From positions 1 through 15,261 of the forward strand of contig CAZIAK010000078.1 in the NCBI GenBank assembly GCA_964537035.1: 15,261 bases of DNA, read 5' to 3'. Below, piece after piece: positions 6,784 to 14,322 of this stretch; position 1 is the first letter of the stretch, and each line of letters opens with the position of its first letter. The notes beneath the pieces are model-generated. The model searched no databases. It was not told the DNA's origin and saw only the letters and a program-made list of their open reading frames with translations. A program made the position numbers and the translations under genes. Source of the DNA: CAZIAK01 sp964537035. GTDB lineage: Bacteria > Planctomycetota > B15-G4.

Positions 6784-7479
6784 CTACCCTTGGCTCGCCA
6801 GGAATCGGCGCCCGAGATTCCACAAGGGCACGTCGGGCAGGGGGCACTCCAAGGCGAGCCGCTGGCTGTCCCCCGGGTGACGAAAGGCCAGTCGTCGCGC
6901 GTGCAGGCCGATGGTCAGGTCTTTCAGCTGTCGGCTCGCTCCGTACTTCACGTCGCCCACCAGGGGGCAACCCAGCTTGGCCGCCGCCACCCGCAGCTGG
7001 TGGCTGCGCCCGGTCTGGGGACGAAACTCGATCAGCGCCCGTTCGCCCAAGGTCGTCAGCACCTTCCAGTCGGTGACGGCCTGTTTGGCCCCGCCCCGCC
7101 CTTCAGAGACGGAGCGCACCACGTTGCGGGCTGGGTCCTTGAGCAACCACTGGGTCAGCTGGCCCGCACCGCGTTTGGGGATGCCCTCGGCCACGGCCCA
7201 GTAGACCTTGCTGGCCTTGCGCCCCCGCAGCTGTTCGGCGAGCTGGGCCGCGGCGTCCTTGCGCAAGGCCAGCACCAGCACACCGGACACCGGGCGATCG
7301 AGCCGCTGCACGATGCCCACGAAGGGATCGTTGAGACCCTCTTTGCTCAGCAGGCGACGGACCTTGTCGTAGAGGGACACATCGCGACTGTCATCGGGCA
7401 CGGTGGGCAGACCGCCGGGCTTGTCAAGCGCCAGCAGGTGCTCGTCGCGATGGAGGATGTTCAGCGGGGGCGATGCCAT
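6784..7479 (-). CDS. RluA-type pseudouridine synthase
   Basis: This 231-aa enzyme is expected to isomerise uridine to pseudouridine in rRNA or tRNA. Motif I is LLALDKPGGLPTVP (15-28). The catalytic motif is VQRLDRPVSGVLVLA (58-72) with D61; most RluA proteins have HRLD, and here His is Gln. Motif III is ERALIEFRPQTGRSHQLRVAAAKLGCPLVGDVKYG (146-180), then LHARRLAFRHP (192-202). There is no S4 domain, as in the short RluA/TruC-like members, so the target RNA cannot be named. ATG 7479 has GGGAG nine bases upstream. An alternative TTG at 7515 overlaps the stop of the upstream haem gene (TTGA), giving 12 more residues. The gene is a housekeeping type inside an otherwise envelope-directed cluster and may simply be read through. 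Confidence 0.93.
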   Translation of the reverse strand: MASPPLNILHRDEHLLALDKPGGLPTVPDDSRDVSLYDKVRRLLSKEGLNDPFVGIVQRLDRPVSGVLVLALRKDAAAQLAEQLRGRKASKVYWAVAEGIPKRGAGQLTQWLLKDPARNVVRSVSEGRGGAKQAVTDWKVLTTLGERALIEFRPQTGRSHQLRVAAAKLGCPLVGDVKYGASRQLKDLTIGLHARRLAFRHPGDSQRLALECPLPDVPLWNLGRRFLASQG

Positions 7480-7511
7480 GGCGCCGTTCTCCCAAGGCGG
7501 CACGGCTCCCG

Positions 7512-10500
7512 TCAAGGATCGCTCGGCCGGTCCCTCTCGCTGATCACGCCGTCGCCGTTGCGATCGCAGCGATCGGCCAGCCGCGCCAGGGGCGAGAACT
7601 CGCTCTGGCTGACCTCACCGTCCAGGTCGATGTCCCAGCGATCCATGAAGCCGCCCACCGCACCCTGACCTGCCAGATCGATGAGCGGCCGGGCCCGGGA
7701 GGCGTCCACCAGCTGCCTGTAGCGCTCCTCGGGGATGTCGTGGGGCTTGACCAGCTCGCCGTTCGCGATGCGCCGGTAGCTCAAGGGCCGACGCTTGGCG
7801 AAGGACGGCTGGGCGACCATGCGGCGCAGGGCCTCCGGGTCTGTGTAGAGCAGCACGGGCTCAACGGTCTCGAGCTGCTCCCAGGGCCACTCCTTCTGGC
7901 TCACCAGACCGTCACCGTCGAGATCGAGAAAGTGCAGCGCCTCGCTGCCGATGTCCATCTCGCTGCGGCTGACCACGTCGTCCTTGTCTCGGTCAAGAAC
8001 TCGGGGATCGGCCGCCGGGTGTCGAGGCCACTCGAGCAGGTCGAGGTCGCCGGAACGATTGGCATCCAGCACCGAGAACAGCAGGCGCTCCAGCTCGGCC
8101 CGGCTCAGCAGGCCATCGTCGTTGGCGTCGAAGACCCGCGGATCGGCGGCTCGCACCATGCGGGCCAGGGGTTCGTCCTCGGCGATCAGGAAGCCGTAGC
8201 GCAACCGCTCCTCGGCGCTGAGCGGGCCGTCGTCCGCGGACTCGTCGGGCGAGCTGGCCTCGGCGTCCATGGTCCCGCGACCCGTGGGCATGCTGTTGGC
8301 CATCATGCCCCCGGGGATCGAAGCCCTGCCGTGAGCGACGGCGATGCCCCTCCGTTGCCTGGCGCCATCGTTGCCCCGGCCCAGGACATCGCCCGGCACG
8401 GTGAGCACCCGGTGCATCTCTTCGCGGGACAGAAAGCGGGCGCCCTCGTGGCTGATGTCCTTCAGCTGCCGTCCGGTCTCATCGACCATGCGGTCAAACG
8501 CGAAGGCCTCCACGGCCACGTCTCGCAAGGGGCCCAGAGCGGCGAGGTTCGCGTCGACGGCAAGATCGTCGCTGTCCGTGGCGTCGATGACGGCCAGCCC
8601 GGTGTCGTGGGTCACCAGCACCCGGTGCACCAGCGAGGGCGGGTTGAACGAGCGAGCCAGGGTCAGCCCGGCAGGCCCGTTGATGTTGCCCCGTTGACGA
8701 TCGAGGATCGTCGGTGCTTCGGGCGCGGTCACGTCGAGCAGCAACAGCTGTCCTCGCTGATCTTCGGGACTGCTCTGACGACGCTGCACCACGTAGGCCA
8801 CGTCTCGCTCGACCGTGGGCGTCAGGCCCGTGGTGTCGCCCAGCTCGTAACGCCCGGACAGCTCGATCGTCACCGAGTCGTAGCCGTTGCCATAGCCCTC
8901 TGACAGGCCGCTCAACCGGCGGATGTCCTCGGCCAGGGTCACATCGAGCACCGCCACGCCCTCCTTGCCGTTGGCCACCACTGCCAACATCCTGGCCTCG
9001 CTTCGCGCGTCGTGGCCGTCGGGGCGCCCGTACTGAAACAGGGTCGCCACGTCTGATGCGTCATCGCTGCGCTCATCTCCTCGAGAGGTGCAGCGGGCCT
9101 GCCCCACCACTCGCGGGCGCTCGGGCACGGACAGGTCGACCACCGCCAAGCCACCGGGTCCGTCCGCGATGTAGACCAGCGGCCATTGCACACTGAGCCC
9201 CCGAGCATCTTGGGTAGCCACGTCGCTGATCAGCCGAGGTTGGCTGCGATCGCTCACGTCGACGACGCGCAAGCCTCCCGCCCCGTTGGCGATGGTCAGC
9301 AGGTCGCCGGCGAGGGCCAGGTCGCGAGCGTCCCCCGCGGCGATGAACGACAGCACCGTGGGGAACGCCGGGTTGCGGATGTCGACCACCGTGACCCCGG
9401 CGTTCTCGATGGCCACGAAGGCCGTGGACGCCCGGCCCGTGAGGGGATCGGTGTCGAGGGTCACCGCCCGGGCGCCGCCCAGGGGCAGCCGCGCGATATA
9501 GATGCTGGCGCCCGGGCTCTCCCGATCGAGGAGCAGGGTCTCCAGGCCCCGCTCGCCCACCGCCACCGCCAGGCCTCGCGCCAGGGCAAACGAACCTCCC
9601 CCCGCCGCGCCGCTTCCCAGTCCCCAGGTGGCAGGGCTGCGATGACATTCGATGCAACTGCGCGCGGCCCGCTGCACGGTGTGGGGCTGGTGATGGATCA
9701 TGGTCATGCCCGACAACCCGGACGCGGTCACCGGCAGGCCCTGGTCGATGGACAGATCACCGCTCTCGTCGTGCACCGTGCCCATGCTCGAGAAGCCCAC
9801 CATGTACGGCGCCACCATGCCCTCCGGGTTCAGGCCCAGGACGAACTGGCGCAAGGTGGCGAAGACCCGCTCCTGGGTGGAGACCGAACCGTCCGTCATG
9901 CGTCCGGCGATCAGGTCGAGCTGAGTGAACTGCTCGTTGCGGTCGAAGTGGAAGCCGAAGAAATTCGTGTTCCAGCCCGAGTGACAGGCGTAGCACTCGA
10001 GCTGGGCGTGGTCGGCAGACATGGCCGCCACCGCCGCGGGACGAAAGTCGGGGTGGTCCGGGTCGATGACGTCCTTGACCTGCTTGATGCGCAGGGAGCG
10101 TCCGTTGGCCTTGCCGCGCAGGACGAACAGGTCACCTTTGCGGGCCACATTGGTCAAGCCCCGGCCCTTCGCCGTGGTCAGGTCGGCGTAGGCGTCGGGT
10201 GTGCCGTGGCAGCTCACGCACTCGATCTCGACGCCGTGCTCCATGGCCCCGTAGATGTCCCCGTCGCCCATGACGTCGCGCACGGTGTGACAGTCGATGC
10301 AGTCCATGCCCGCCGCATGATGCACGTCGGCAGGGGTGAGCTGCTCGTCGGCCACGAAGAACTGCCCGGCGATCAAGCGGTCGGTGGTGCCGGGGATGGT
10401 CGGACCCGCGGGCATCTGGGGGTAGAGCTGGGCCAAGCCCTGAAAGGCGTTGCCGATGGAGGCGTCCCCCACGTGGCAATGGGTGCAGGTCTCCGTGGGC

Positions 10501-11363
10501 GGCGACAAGGTCATCTCGTGACGCAGGGGGTGGCCGGGTTCGAAGCGGTCGACGGTCTCATCGGCAGAGTGGCTCAGGCCGTCCGCGCCGTAGGACACAT
10601 GGCACGCCGCGCAGCCCGCTCCCCGATAGAGGCCGTCCTGGCCCAGCCGACCGGTGAGCCCCGCGCCCTCTGACCAGAGATGGCACTGCATACAGGCCTT
10701 GCTGGGCAGATCAGCGAAGTGGTCGCCAAGATCTCTGTCCTGGCTGGCGCCTCGCAGCTGTTCGATGGGCCGCAGTGACGACAGGGCGTGGGGGTCTCGT
10801 GGGTTGTCGTCTTCTACCGCGAAGATCGAGTAGACCGCCTGACGACCGGGGTTGACGCCGTTCTCATACAGGCCATCGTTGAGGTGCCCGGCGGTGGTGC
10901 CGTGCAGGCTCAGGCCCAGGTGATCGAAAGCCCGGCCGTGGCACTCGCCGCAGGTCTCGCCCGCCACTCGCAGGTCTGCAGGATTGGCGAAGCGCACCGC
11001 GGCGGGATCAAAGCCCCGATGCATGACCCGCTCGTCCTTGGGCCAGCCGTTCAATGGGGTCACGTGGGCGCGCTTCTGGGTGGGCGAGGCACCGTCGCCC
11101 CCATGGCATTCGGTGCAGCTCATGGCCAGCCAGGGGTGCATGTCCTCGATGCCGCCGTGGCAAGACAGACAACCCTGGTCGCGGAGCTGGGGCGGCAAGG
11201 TCTCCTCAGCGGCCACCGGCGCCAGGTCGTCGGAGGCGGGCGACATCTGCGCGGACAAGCTGGTGCTCAGCAAGATCAACAGCAACACCAGCGGCACCAC
11301 CGCCAGCGCCGACACCAACAGCAGCCCCAGCACCTTCACCAGCGCCGCGTCCACACGGCCCAC
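7512..11363 (-). CDS. Decahaem c-type cytochrome fused to LVIVD beta-propeller and EF-hand calcium domain
   Basis: This 1283-aa envelope protein has three parts. A 30-residue hydrophobic N-terminus (8-37) is a signal or anchor. Ten CxxCH haem-c sites follow at C65, C83, C138, C224, C251, C293, C355, C382, C457 and C570, so the part up to about 575 is a multihaem electron carrier or oxidoreductase. Residues about 590-950 hold LVIVD-type propeller strands (GVTVVDIRNPAFPTV, GLRVVDVSDRSQPRL, GLAVVDLSVPERPRV, GVAVLDVT, LLLLDVTAPEAPTI). Six EF-hand loops begin at D1079, D1100, D1124, D1147, D1244 and D1267 (for example D1147 LDGDGLVSQKE), so calcium binding is likely. GTG 11363 starts 26 bases after the DUF1501-like stop, with no strong Shine-Dalgarno, suggesting coupling. 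Cytochrome maturation genes must lie elsewhere. Substrate and redox partner are unknown. Confidence 0.93.
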   Translation of the reverse strand: MGRVDAALVKVLGLLLVSALAVVPLVLLLILLSTSLSAQMSPASDDLAPVAAEETLPPQLRDQGCLSCHGGIEDMHPWLAMSCTECHGGDGASPTQKRAHVTPLNGWPKDERVMHRGFDPAAVRFANPADLRVAGETCGECHGRAFDHLGLSLHGTTAGHLNDGLYENGVNPGRQAVYSIFAVEDDNPRDPHALSSLRPIEQLRGASQDRDLGDHFADLPSKACMQCHLWSEGAGLTGRLGQDGLYRGAGCAACHVSYGADGLSHSADETVDRFEPGHPLRHEMTLSPPTETCTHCHVGDASIGNAFQGLAQLYPQMPAGPTIPGTTDRLIAGQFFVADEQLTPADVHHAAGMDCIDCHTVRDVMGDGDIYGAMEHGVEIECVSCHGTPDAYADLTTAKGRGLTNVARKGDLFVLRGKANGRSLRIKQVKDVIDPDHPDFRPAAVAAMSADHAQLECYACHSGWNTNFFGFHFDRNEQFTQLDLIAGRMTDGSVSTQERVFATLRQFVLGLNPEGMVAPYMVGFSSMGTVHDESGDLSIDQGLPVTASGLSGMTMIHHQPHTVQRAARSCIECHRSPATWGLGSGAAGGGSFALARGLAVAVGERGLETLLLDRESPGASIYIARLPLGGARAVTLDTDPLTGRASTAFVAIENAGVTVVDIRNPAFPTVLSFIAAGDARDLALAGDLLTIANGAGGLRVVDVSDRSQPRLISDVATQDARGLSVQWPLVYIADGPGGLAVVDLSVPERPRVVGQARCTSRGDERSDDASDVATLFQYGRPDGHDARSEARMLAVVANGKEGVAVLDVTLAEDIRRLSGLSEGYGNGYDSVTIELSGRYELGDTTGLTPTVERDVAYVVQRRQSSPEDQRGQLLLLDVTAPEAPTILDRQRGNINGPAGLTLARSFNPPSLVHRVLVTHDTGLAVIDATDSDDLAVDANLAALGPLRDVAVEAFAFDRMVDETGRQLKDISHEGARFLSREEMHRVLTVPGDVLGRGNDGARQRRGIAVAHGRASIPGGMMANSMPTGRGTMDAEASSPDESADDGPLSAEERLRYGFLIAEDEPLARMVRAADPRVFDANDDGLLSRAELERLLFSVLDANRSGDLDLLEWPRHPAADPRVLDRDKDDVVSRSEMDIGSEALHFLDLDGDGLVSQKEWPWEQLETVEPVLLYTDPEALRRMVAQPSFAKRRPLSYRRIANGELVKPHDIPEERYRQLVDASRARPLIDLAGQGAVGGFMDRWDIDLDGEVSQSEFSPLARLADRCDRNGDGVISERDRPSDP
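7530..8129 (-). other. Six-loop EF-hand region of the decahaem fusion
   Basis: Six 12-residue loops have acidic or amide ligands at positions 1, 3 and 5 and Glu or Asp at 12. They start at protein residues 1079, 1100, 1124, 1147, 1244 and 1267. Loops 1, 4, 5 and 6 keep the Gly at position 6. Loop 2 (DANRSGDLDLLE) has Ser at 5, and loop 3 has Asp at 6. A segment of about 85 residues without loops separates loops 4 and 5. Such regions in secreted proteins usually bind extracellular Ca2+ for stability or adhesion. Confidence 0.85.
8514..9596 (-). other. LVIVD-type beta-propeller region of the decahaem fusion
   Basis: Protein residues about 590-950 contain at least five strand-turn units of the form 'G-hydrophobic-hydrophobic-V-V-D-[VIL]-x-x-P-x-x-P'. 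Clear ones start near 656, 697, 738, 802 and 873, and a further one lies near 922. This is the LVIVD repeat found in secreted bacterial propellers. A charged insert (about 755-790, with one free Cys) interrupts the third or fourth blade. Confidence 0.75.
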
Positions 11364-11389
11364 GGCATGGCCACTGGCAGCCCCGGGTT

Positions 11390-12616
11390 TCAGGCGAACA
11401 GCCCCTTCATGGGCGAGCCTGTGCGGCCACCCATGCGTCCGCCGAAGAGGGAGACGATGGTGGGCGCCACGTCGATGGAGCGCACCGCCGAGGTGTCCAC
11501 CACGCCGCTCTTGAAGTCCGGCCCCCAGGCCACGGTGTTCACGTTCAGCAGCTCGGTGGACTGATCGCCGTGGTCGAGCCCGCGACGAGCGTTGAAGTCT
11601 CTGTTGCGGCCGAACTCTGGCAGCACGAACAGCGCCGTCGACTCGGACAGCCCGGGGTCGGAGGTGATCGCGTCGAAGAGCGAACCCAGCTCTTCGTCAT
11701 TGCGCCGGATGGTGGTGACGTAGTCGTTGTAGGAGCCGTGGGCCACATCGGGAGCGCGCAAGGTGACGGTCAGCAAGCGCGGCCGGAAGATGGCCAGCAG
11801 GTTGCGCGCCACGTGCATGGCCTTGGCGTCGTTGGCGCCCAGGCCGGTGATCGTCGCTGCGTCTCCCCGCAGCTCTTCGAGGATGTACTGCTCGATGCGC
11901 GCCGCCGCGGCGGGGTCGTTGCCCAGGCCTTCTTGCCCATCGATGGGCAGGGGCGTCTCCATGGCGCCGCGCAAGATCGACAGGGTCTTCTCGGCGCTGG
12001 CGTCGTGGCTGCGCAGACCGCCTTGCCCCACCACCAGCTCCTTGAACTCGGCGTTGAAGATGCCCTCGCCGCCGATCAGGTTGGCGCCAAACGCAGCGCC
12101 GTAACCCGAGGCGGTGGAGTAGGCGTAGTTGGTCTCCTGGTCGCCGCCGCTGGTCGAGAGCCAGACCTCGCTGGCAGGCAGGCCCTGCTCGCGACGGATG
12201 ATCTCGAACAGGGTCGGGCTCTCGCTGCGGCCGTTCTCGCGAATGCCGAACGTGTCCCACGTGCCGGTGAGAATCGACGACGCCGCGCCGTAGTGGCCCA
12301 GGTTCTGCACCACGGTGCGGGGCATGGTCACGCCCGAGGCGGCGATGCGATCAAGGTTGGGCGTATTGCCGCTGCCCAGTGTCTCCTTGCTGCGCACGCC
12401 GCCGCCGAAGATCACCAGCACCACACGCTCGGTCAGCCGCGCGCCTGGCAGGGCGGGCGTGGCCGGATACGGGGCGGGATTCAGGGCCGCGGCGGCTCGG
12501 GCCATGGCGGCGGTCGGTGCCAGTCCCGCGGCCACGAGCAGGCTGGCCTGTTTGAGCAAGCGCCGTCGGCTGAGGTCACCACTAGCTGGTGGGTGGCTGT
12601 GTGTCTGATCGGTCAT
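11390..12616 (-). CDS. Tat-exported DUF1501-like protein (alkaline phosphatase superfamily relative)
   Basis: This 408-aa protein carries a twin-arginine signal (SRRRLLK at 16-22, hydrophobic stretch, AMARA cleavage region near 37-41), so it is probably folded before export. The core resembles DUF1501 and alkaline-phosphatase-like proteins: VVLVIFGGGVR (65-75), TPNLDRIAASG (85-95), HYGAASSILTGTWD (108-121), DVAHGSYNDY (290-299), and the DUF1501-type EFGRN...N...GLDHG (334-350). The superfamily's first metal-binding Asp is replaced by Gly (FGGG), and no Ser/Thr/Cys stands at the usual nucleophile position (His108 aligns there). Hydrolytic activity is therefore doubtful. The ATG has GGAGG six bases upstream. 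The gene lies between the repeat-protein gene and the decahaem gene; DUF1501 partners in other phyla similarly pair with DUF1549/DUF1553 or DUF1800 proteins. Confidence 0.8.
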   Translation of the reverse strand: MTDQTHSHPPASGDLSRRRLLKQASLLVAAGLAPTAAMARAAAALNPAPYPATPALPGARLTERVVLVIFGGGVRSKETLGSGNTPNLDRIAASGVTMPRTVVQNLGHYGAASSILTGTWDTFGIRENGRSESPTLFEIIRREQGLPASEVWLSTSGGDQETNYAYSTASGYGAAFGANLIGGEGIFNAEFKELVVGQGGLRSHDASAEKTLSILRGAMETPLPIDGQEGLGNDPAAAARIEQYILEELRGDAATITGLGANDAKAMHVARNLLAIFRPRLLTVTLRAPDVAHGSYNDYVTTIRRNDEELGSLFDAITSDPGLSESTALFVLPEFGRNRDFNARRGLDHGDQSTELLNVNTVAWGPDFKSGVVDTSAVRSIDVAPTIVSLFGGRMGGRTGSPMKGLFA

Positions 12617-12622
12617 CGGATG

Positions 12623-12627
12623 CCTCC
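12623..12627 (-). promoter_or_regulatory. Strong Shine-Dalgarno GGAGG for the DUF1501-like gene
   Basis: On the minus strand GGAGG (12627-12623) is six bases upstream of ATG 12616. It is the clearest ribosome-binding site of the minus-strand cluster and fixes this start. It suggests that this gene, 67 bases after the repeat-protein gene, is translated independently. Confidence 0.65.
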
Positions 12628-12683
12628 GCTCGGCGCCCCACCGGGGGTTGGGATCGCCCTGTCGTGCCCCATGCTACAGCAGC

Positions 12684-13760
12684 TCAGTAGTACTGGTACT
12701 CCCAGTGCGTGGTCAAGGCCCGCACCAGGGTGTCCGTCTCGCACTCGCACTGCTCAAAAATGGTGATGAACGTCTCCAGCTCATTCGGACCCGGATGTCG
12801 GCCGAGGAAGCGCTGAAACACGTGTACCACCAGGTCTTGCACGGGCAGATCGTCCCGGCCGGGCAGATCGATGTGCTCGCCGCCCAGCAGGACCCGGGCG
12901 ATGACCGAGCGCAGGGGCCCGGCGTCCGCCACCGCCGACAGGGCGCGCCGGCAGCGCTCCAGGGTCTCGCCATCTGGGGGCCGACCGGTAAGATCGACGA
13001 ACAGTCCCTGCAAGAACTGGCTGTTGCTCTTGCGCCGCAGCCGCTGCAGACGATCGCTGTACGCGGGGGACAGAAGCCAGCCCAGGACCAGCTGGGGGAA
13101 GTGGCTCGGCGACTCTCGCAACTCGGTGGTCCACCGACGCAACTCGCTGCGCTCCGGTGCCCGACCCACGATCCGGCTGTGCTCCCGCTCGAGAAAGCGC
13201 TCGGCGAAGTGAGGCTGATCGCAGGTGATGGTCACCACGTCGGACTGGCTCTTGCCCGATTGGCCCCAGAGGCTCGCGCGGTGCCCGTCGTACATGCGCT
13301 TGCCCGCTTCGAGCAGGGCGGGCTCTCGCTGCACGGTCATGCCCAGCAGTTGTTCAAAGACCACGGAGACGAAGGTGTCGTTGCCAGGGTTGGCCCGGTG
13401 AAACGCGGACGACAGCACGATGCCGCGCACCGCTTCCAAGGCGTTCAGCTCGCCGCCAGCGAGAAGGTCTGGCAGGCGCTGGCCCGGGCCCGGGTCGTGG
13501 GGCCTGAAGTTGTCGAGCAGCAAGAAGTAGTAGAGCTGCTCCTCGTACCAGTGCTGCCAGAAGCCGATGCTGCCGCAGAGAAGGCGCAGCAGCATGGACG
13601 GCCGAGAGCCCATGGCCAGTGCGAGTTCGTCCCCGTCGGGGGTACGTCCCAAGGTGTCGAGATAGAGGGCGCGGACGTGCCGGGGGTTGGTCAGGTCGAG
13701 CCCGCCAGAGTCAGCGCCTGGCGCCTTGCCGTCGTCTGTGGGCTTTCCCGGCGCGGCCAC
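12684..13760 (-). CDS. Helical repeat protein with five degenerate GRxP motifs (DUF1549-like)
   Basis: This 358-aa protein matches no family I can name with certainty. It repeats a helix-turn pattern, 'F-x-x-x-hydrophobic-x-x-x-x-GR-x-P-x-x-x-E-L': RALYLDTLGRTPDGDEL (30-46), FVSVVFEQLLGMTVQREPAL (130-149), FLEREHSRIVGRAPERSEL (189-207), FLQGLFVDLTGRPPDGETL (249-267) and VVHVFQRFLGRHPGPNEL (311-328). The fourth copy is close to the 'VYLDLTGRPPTPEE' motif of DUF1549, and DUF4214 has similar units. No signal peptide or transmembrane segment is visible, although its neighbours are exported. GTG 13760 starts five bases after the preceding stop, in a different frame, so coupling is likely. Several aromatic residues (FWQHWYEEQLYYFLLL, 67-82) suggest a packed or binding surface. 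Confidence 0.75.
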   Translation of the reverse strand: MAAPGKPTDDGKAPGADSGGLDLTNPRHVRALYLDTLGRTPDGDELALAMGSRPSMLLRLLCGSIGFWQHWYEEQLYYFLLLDNFRPHDPGPGQRLPDLLAGGELNALEAVRGIVLSSAFHRANPGNDTFVSVVFEQLLGMTVQREPALLEAGKRMYDGHRASLWGQSGKSQSDVVTITCDQPHFAERFLEREHSRIVGRAPERSELRRWTTELRESPSHFPQLVLGWLLSPAYSDRLQRLRRKSNSQFLQGLFVDLTGRPPDGETLERCRRALSAVADAGPLRSVIARVLLGGEHIDLPGRDDLPVQDLVVHVFQRFLGRHPGPNELETFITIFEQCECETDTLVRALTTHWEYQYY

Positions 13761-13765
13761 GGAGA

Positions 13766-14284
13766 TCAGCCGCTTCTGGTCTGCTCAGCCGCCCAGGCTT
13801 GCACCGCCGCGACGATCTGGCCGTCACCGCCGAACAGCTGATGCTCGCCGTCGGGACCCACCGCCAGCACGGAGAGCAGCCGAGAAGCCGCTCGCCAATC
13901 CGCCACGCCCACTTCGCCTTGATCGTCCACCAACCGCGCATGCCAGCCCACCAGCCCTTCGCCGTCGGTGGGCGCGCAGAGGATCACCGCCAGGATGCGC
14001 CGACCCCGGCGAGCCATATGCCGCAGAGCCAGCTCTTGCCCCGTGCGCGCCAGGCGTTGACGGACGTCGCTCACCGAACGGGTCGAGGCGTCGAGGCCGA
14101 GCACCTGCAGCTCACCTTCCCACCGTTGATGCCAGATGGGGTCACCCAGTGAATACGGCGCCTGCAGCCGCTGGCTCAGATCGTGAACGATGGGTGACAG
14201 GGCAGGGTCGGCCTGTTCCTCCACCGAGTGAGGTGGAGTGCGAGTCATGATGGCCCGGCGGGCCCGCCAGCGATCGAAGATCAT
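13766..14284 (-). CDS. Unrecognised 172-aa protein, first gene of the minus-strand cluster
   Basis: I do not recognise a family. The protein begins with a basic MIFDRWRARRA segment. A helical region (about 15-75) includes IVHDLSQRLQAPYSLGDPIWHQRWEGELQVLG and SVSDVRQRLARTGQELALRHMARRG. A more beta-rich half follows with GRRILAVILCAP (about 90-101), GLVGWHARLVDDQGEVGVADW and SRLLSVLAVGPDGEHQLFGGDGQIVAAVQAWAA. No signal peptide or transmembrane helix is visible. The start is uncertain: ATG 14284 or ATG 14248, neither with a good Shine-Dalgarno. Longer starts would run into the divergent aldolase gene. The stop lies five bases before the GTG of the repeat-protein gene, so the two are probably co-translated. 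Confidence 0.65.
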   Translation of the reverse strand: MIFDRWRARRAIMTRTPPHSVEEQADPALSPIVHDLSQRLQAPYSLGDPIWHQRWEGELQVLGLDASTRSVSDVRQRLARTGQELALRHMARRGRRILAVILCAPTDGEGLVGWHARLVDDQGEVGVADWRAASRLLSVLAVGPDGEHQLFGGDGQIVAAVQAWAAEQTRSG

Positions 14285-14293
14285 GGGACGAAG

Positions 14294-14322
14294 TCTATCA
14301 GGCCCGGTCCGCCCACCGTCAC
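14294..14322 (-). promoter_or_regulatory. Weak candidate promoter for the minus-strand cluster
   Basis: On the minus strand GTGACG (14322-14317), a 17-base spacer and GATAGA (14299-14294) give a loose sigma70-like pair just before the first gene of the cluster. Transcription would start within a few bases of ATG 14284, giving an almost leaderless message or favouring the start at 14248. The match is poor but the location is right: the 106-base gap 14285-14390 must hold promoters for both directions. I see no clear promoter for the aldolase direction. Confidence 0.2.

Noticed and set aside
6184..7668. 494-residue plus-strand open frame opposite DUF3738 and the pseudouridine synthase
   Set aside because: It spans two convincing minus-strand genes and their gap, and its composition is typical of an antisense shadow.
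7473..8903. 476-residue plus-strand open frame opposite the EF-hand and propeller region
   Set aside because: It is antisense to clear EF-hand loops, with no domain, ribosome-binding site or protein-like hydrophobic pattern.
9186..10673. 495-residue plus-strand open frame opposite the haem domain
   Set aside because: The opposite strand encodes ten CxxCH motifs and propeller strands. This frame is H/G/Q/V-rich with no family features.
11054..12766. 570-residue plus-strand open frame opposite the DUF1501-like and haem genes
   Set aside because: It lies opposite well-supported genes, has low-complexity R/G/A/Q-rich composition and no recognisable domain. Long antisense open frames are expected in DNA with G/C at third codon positions.
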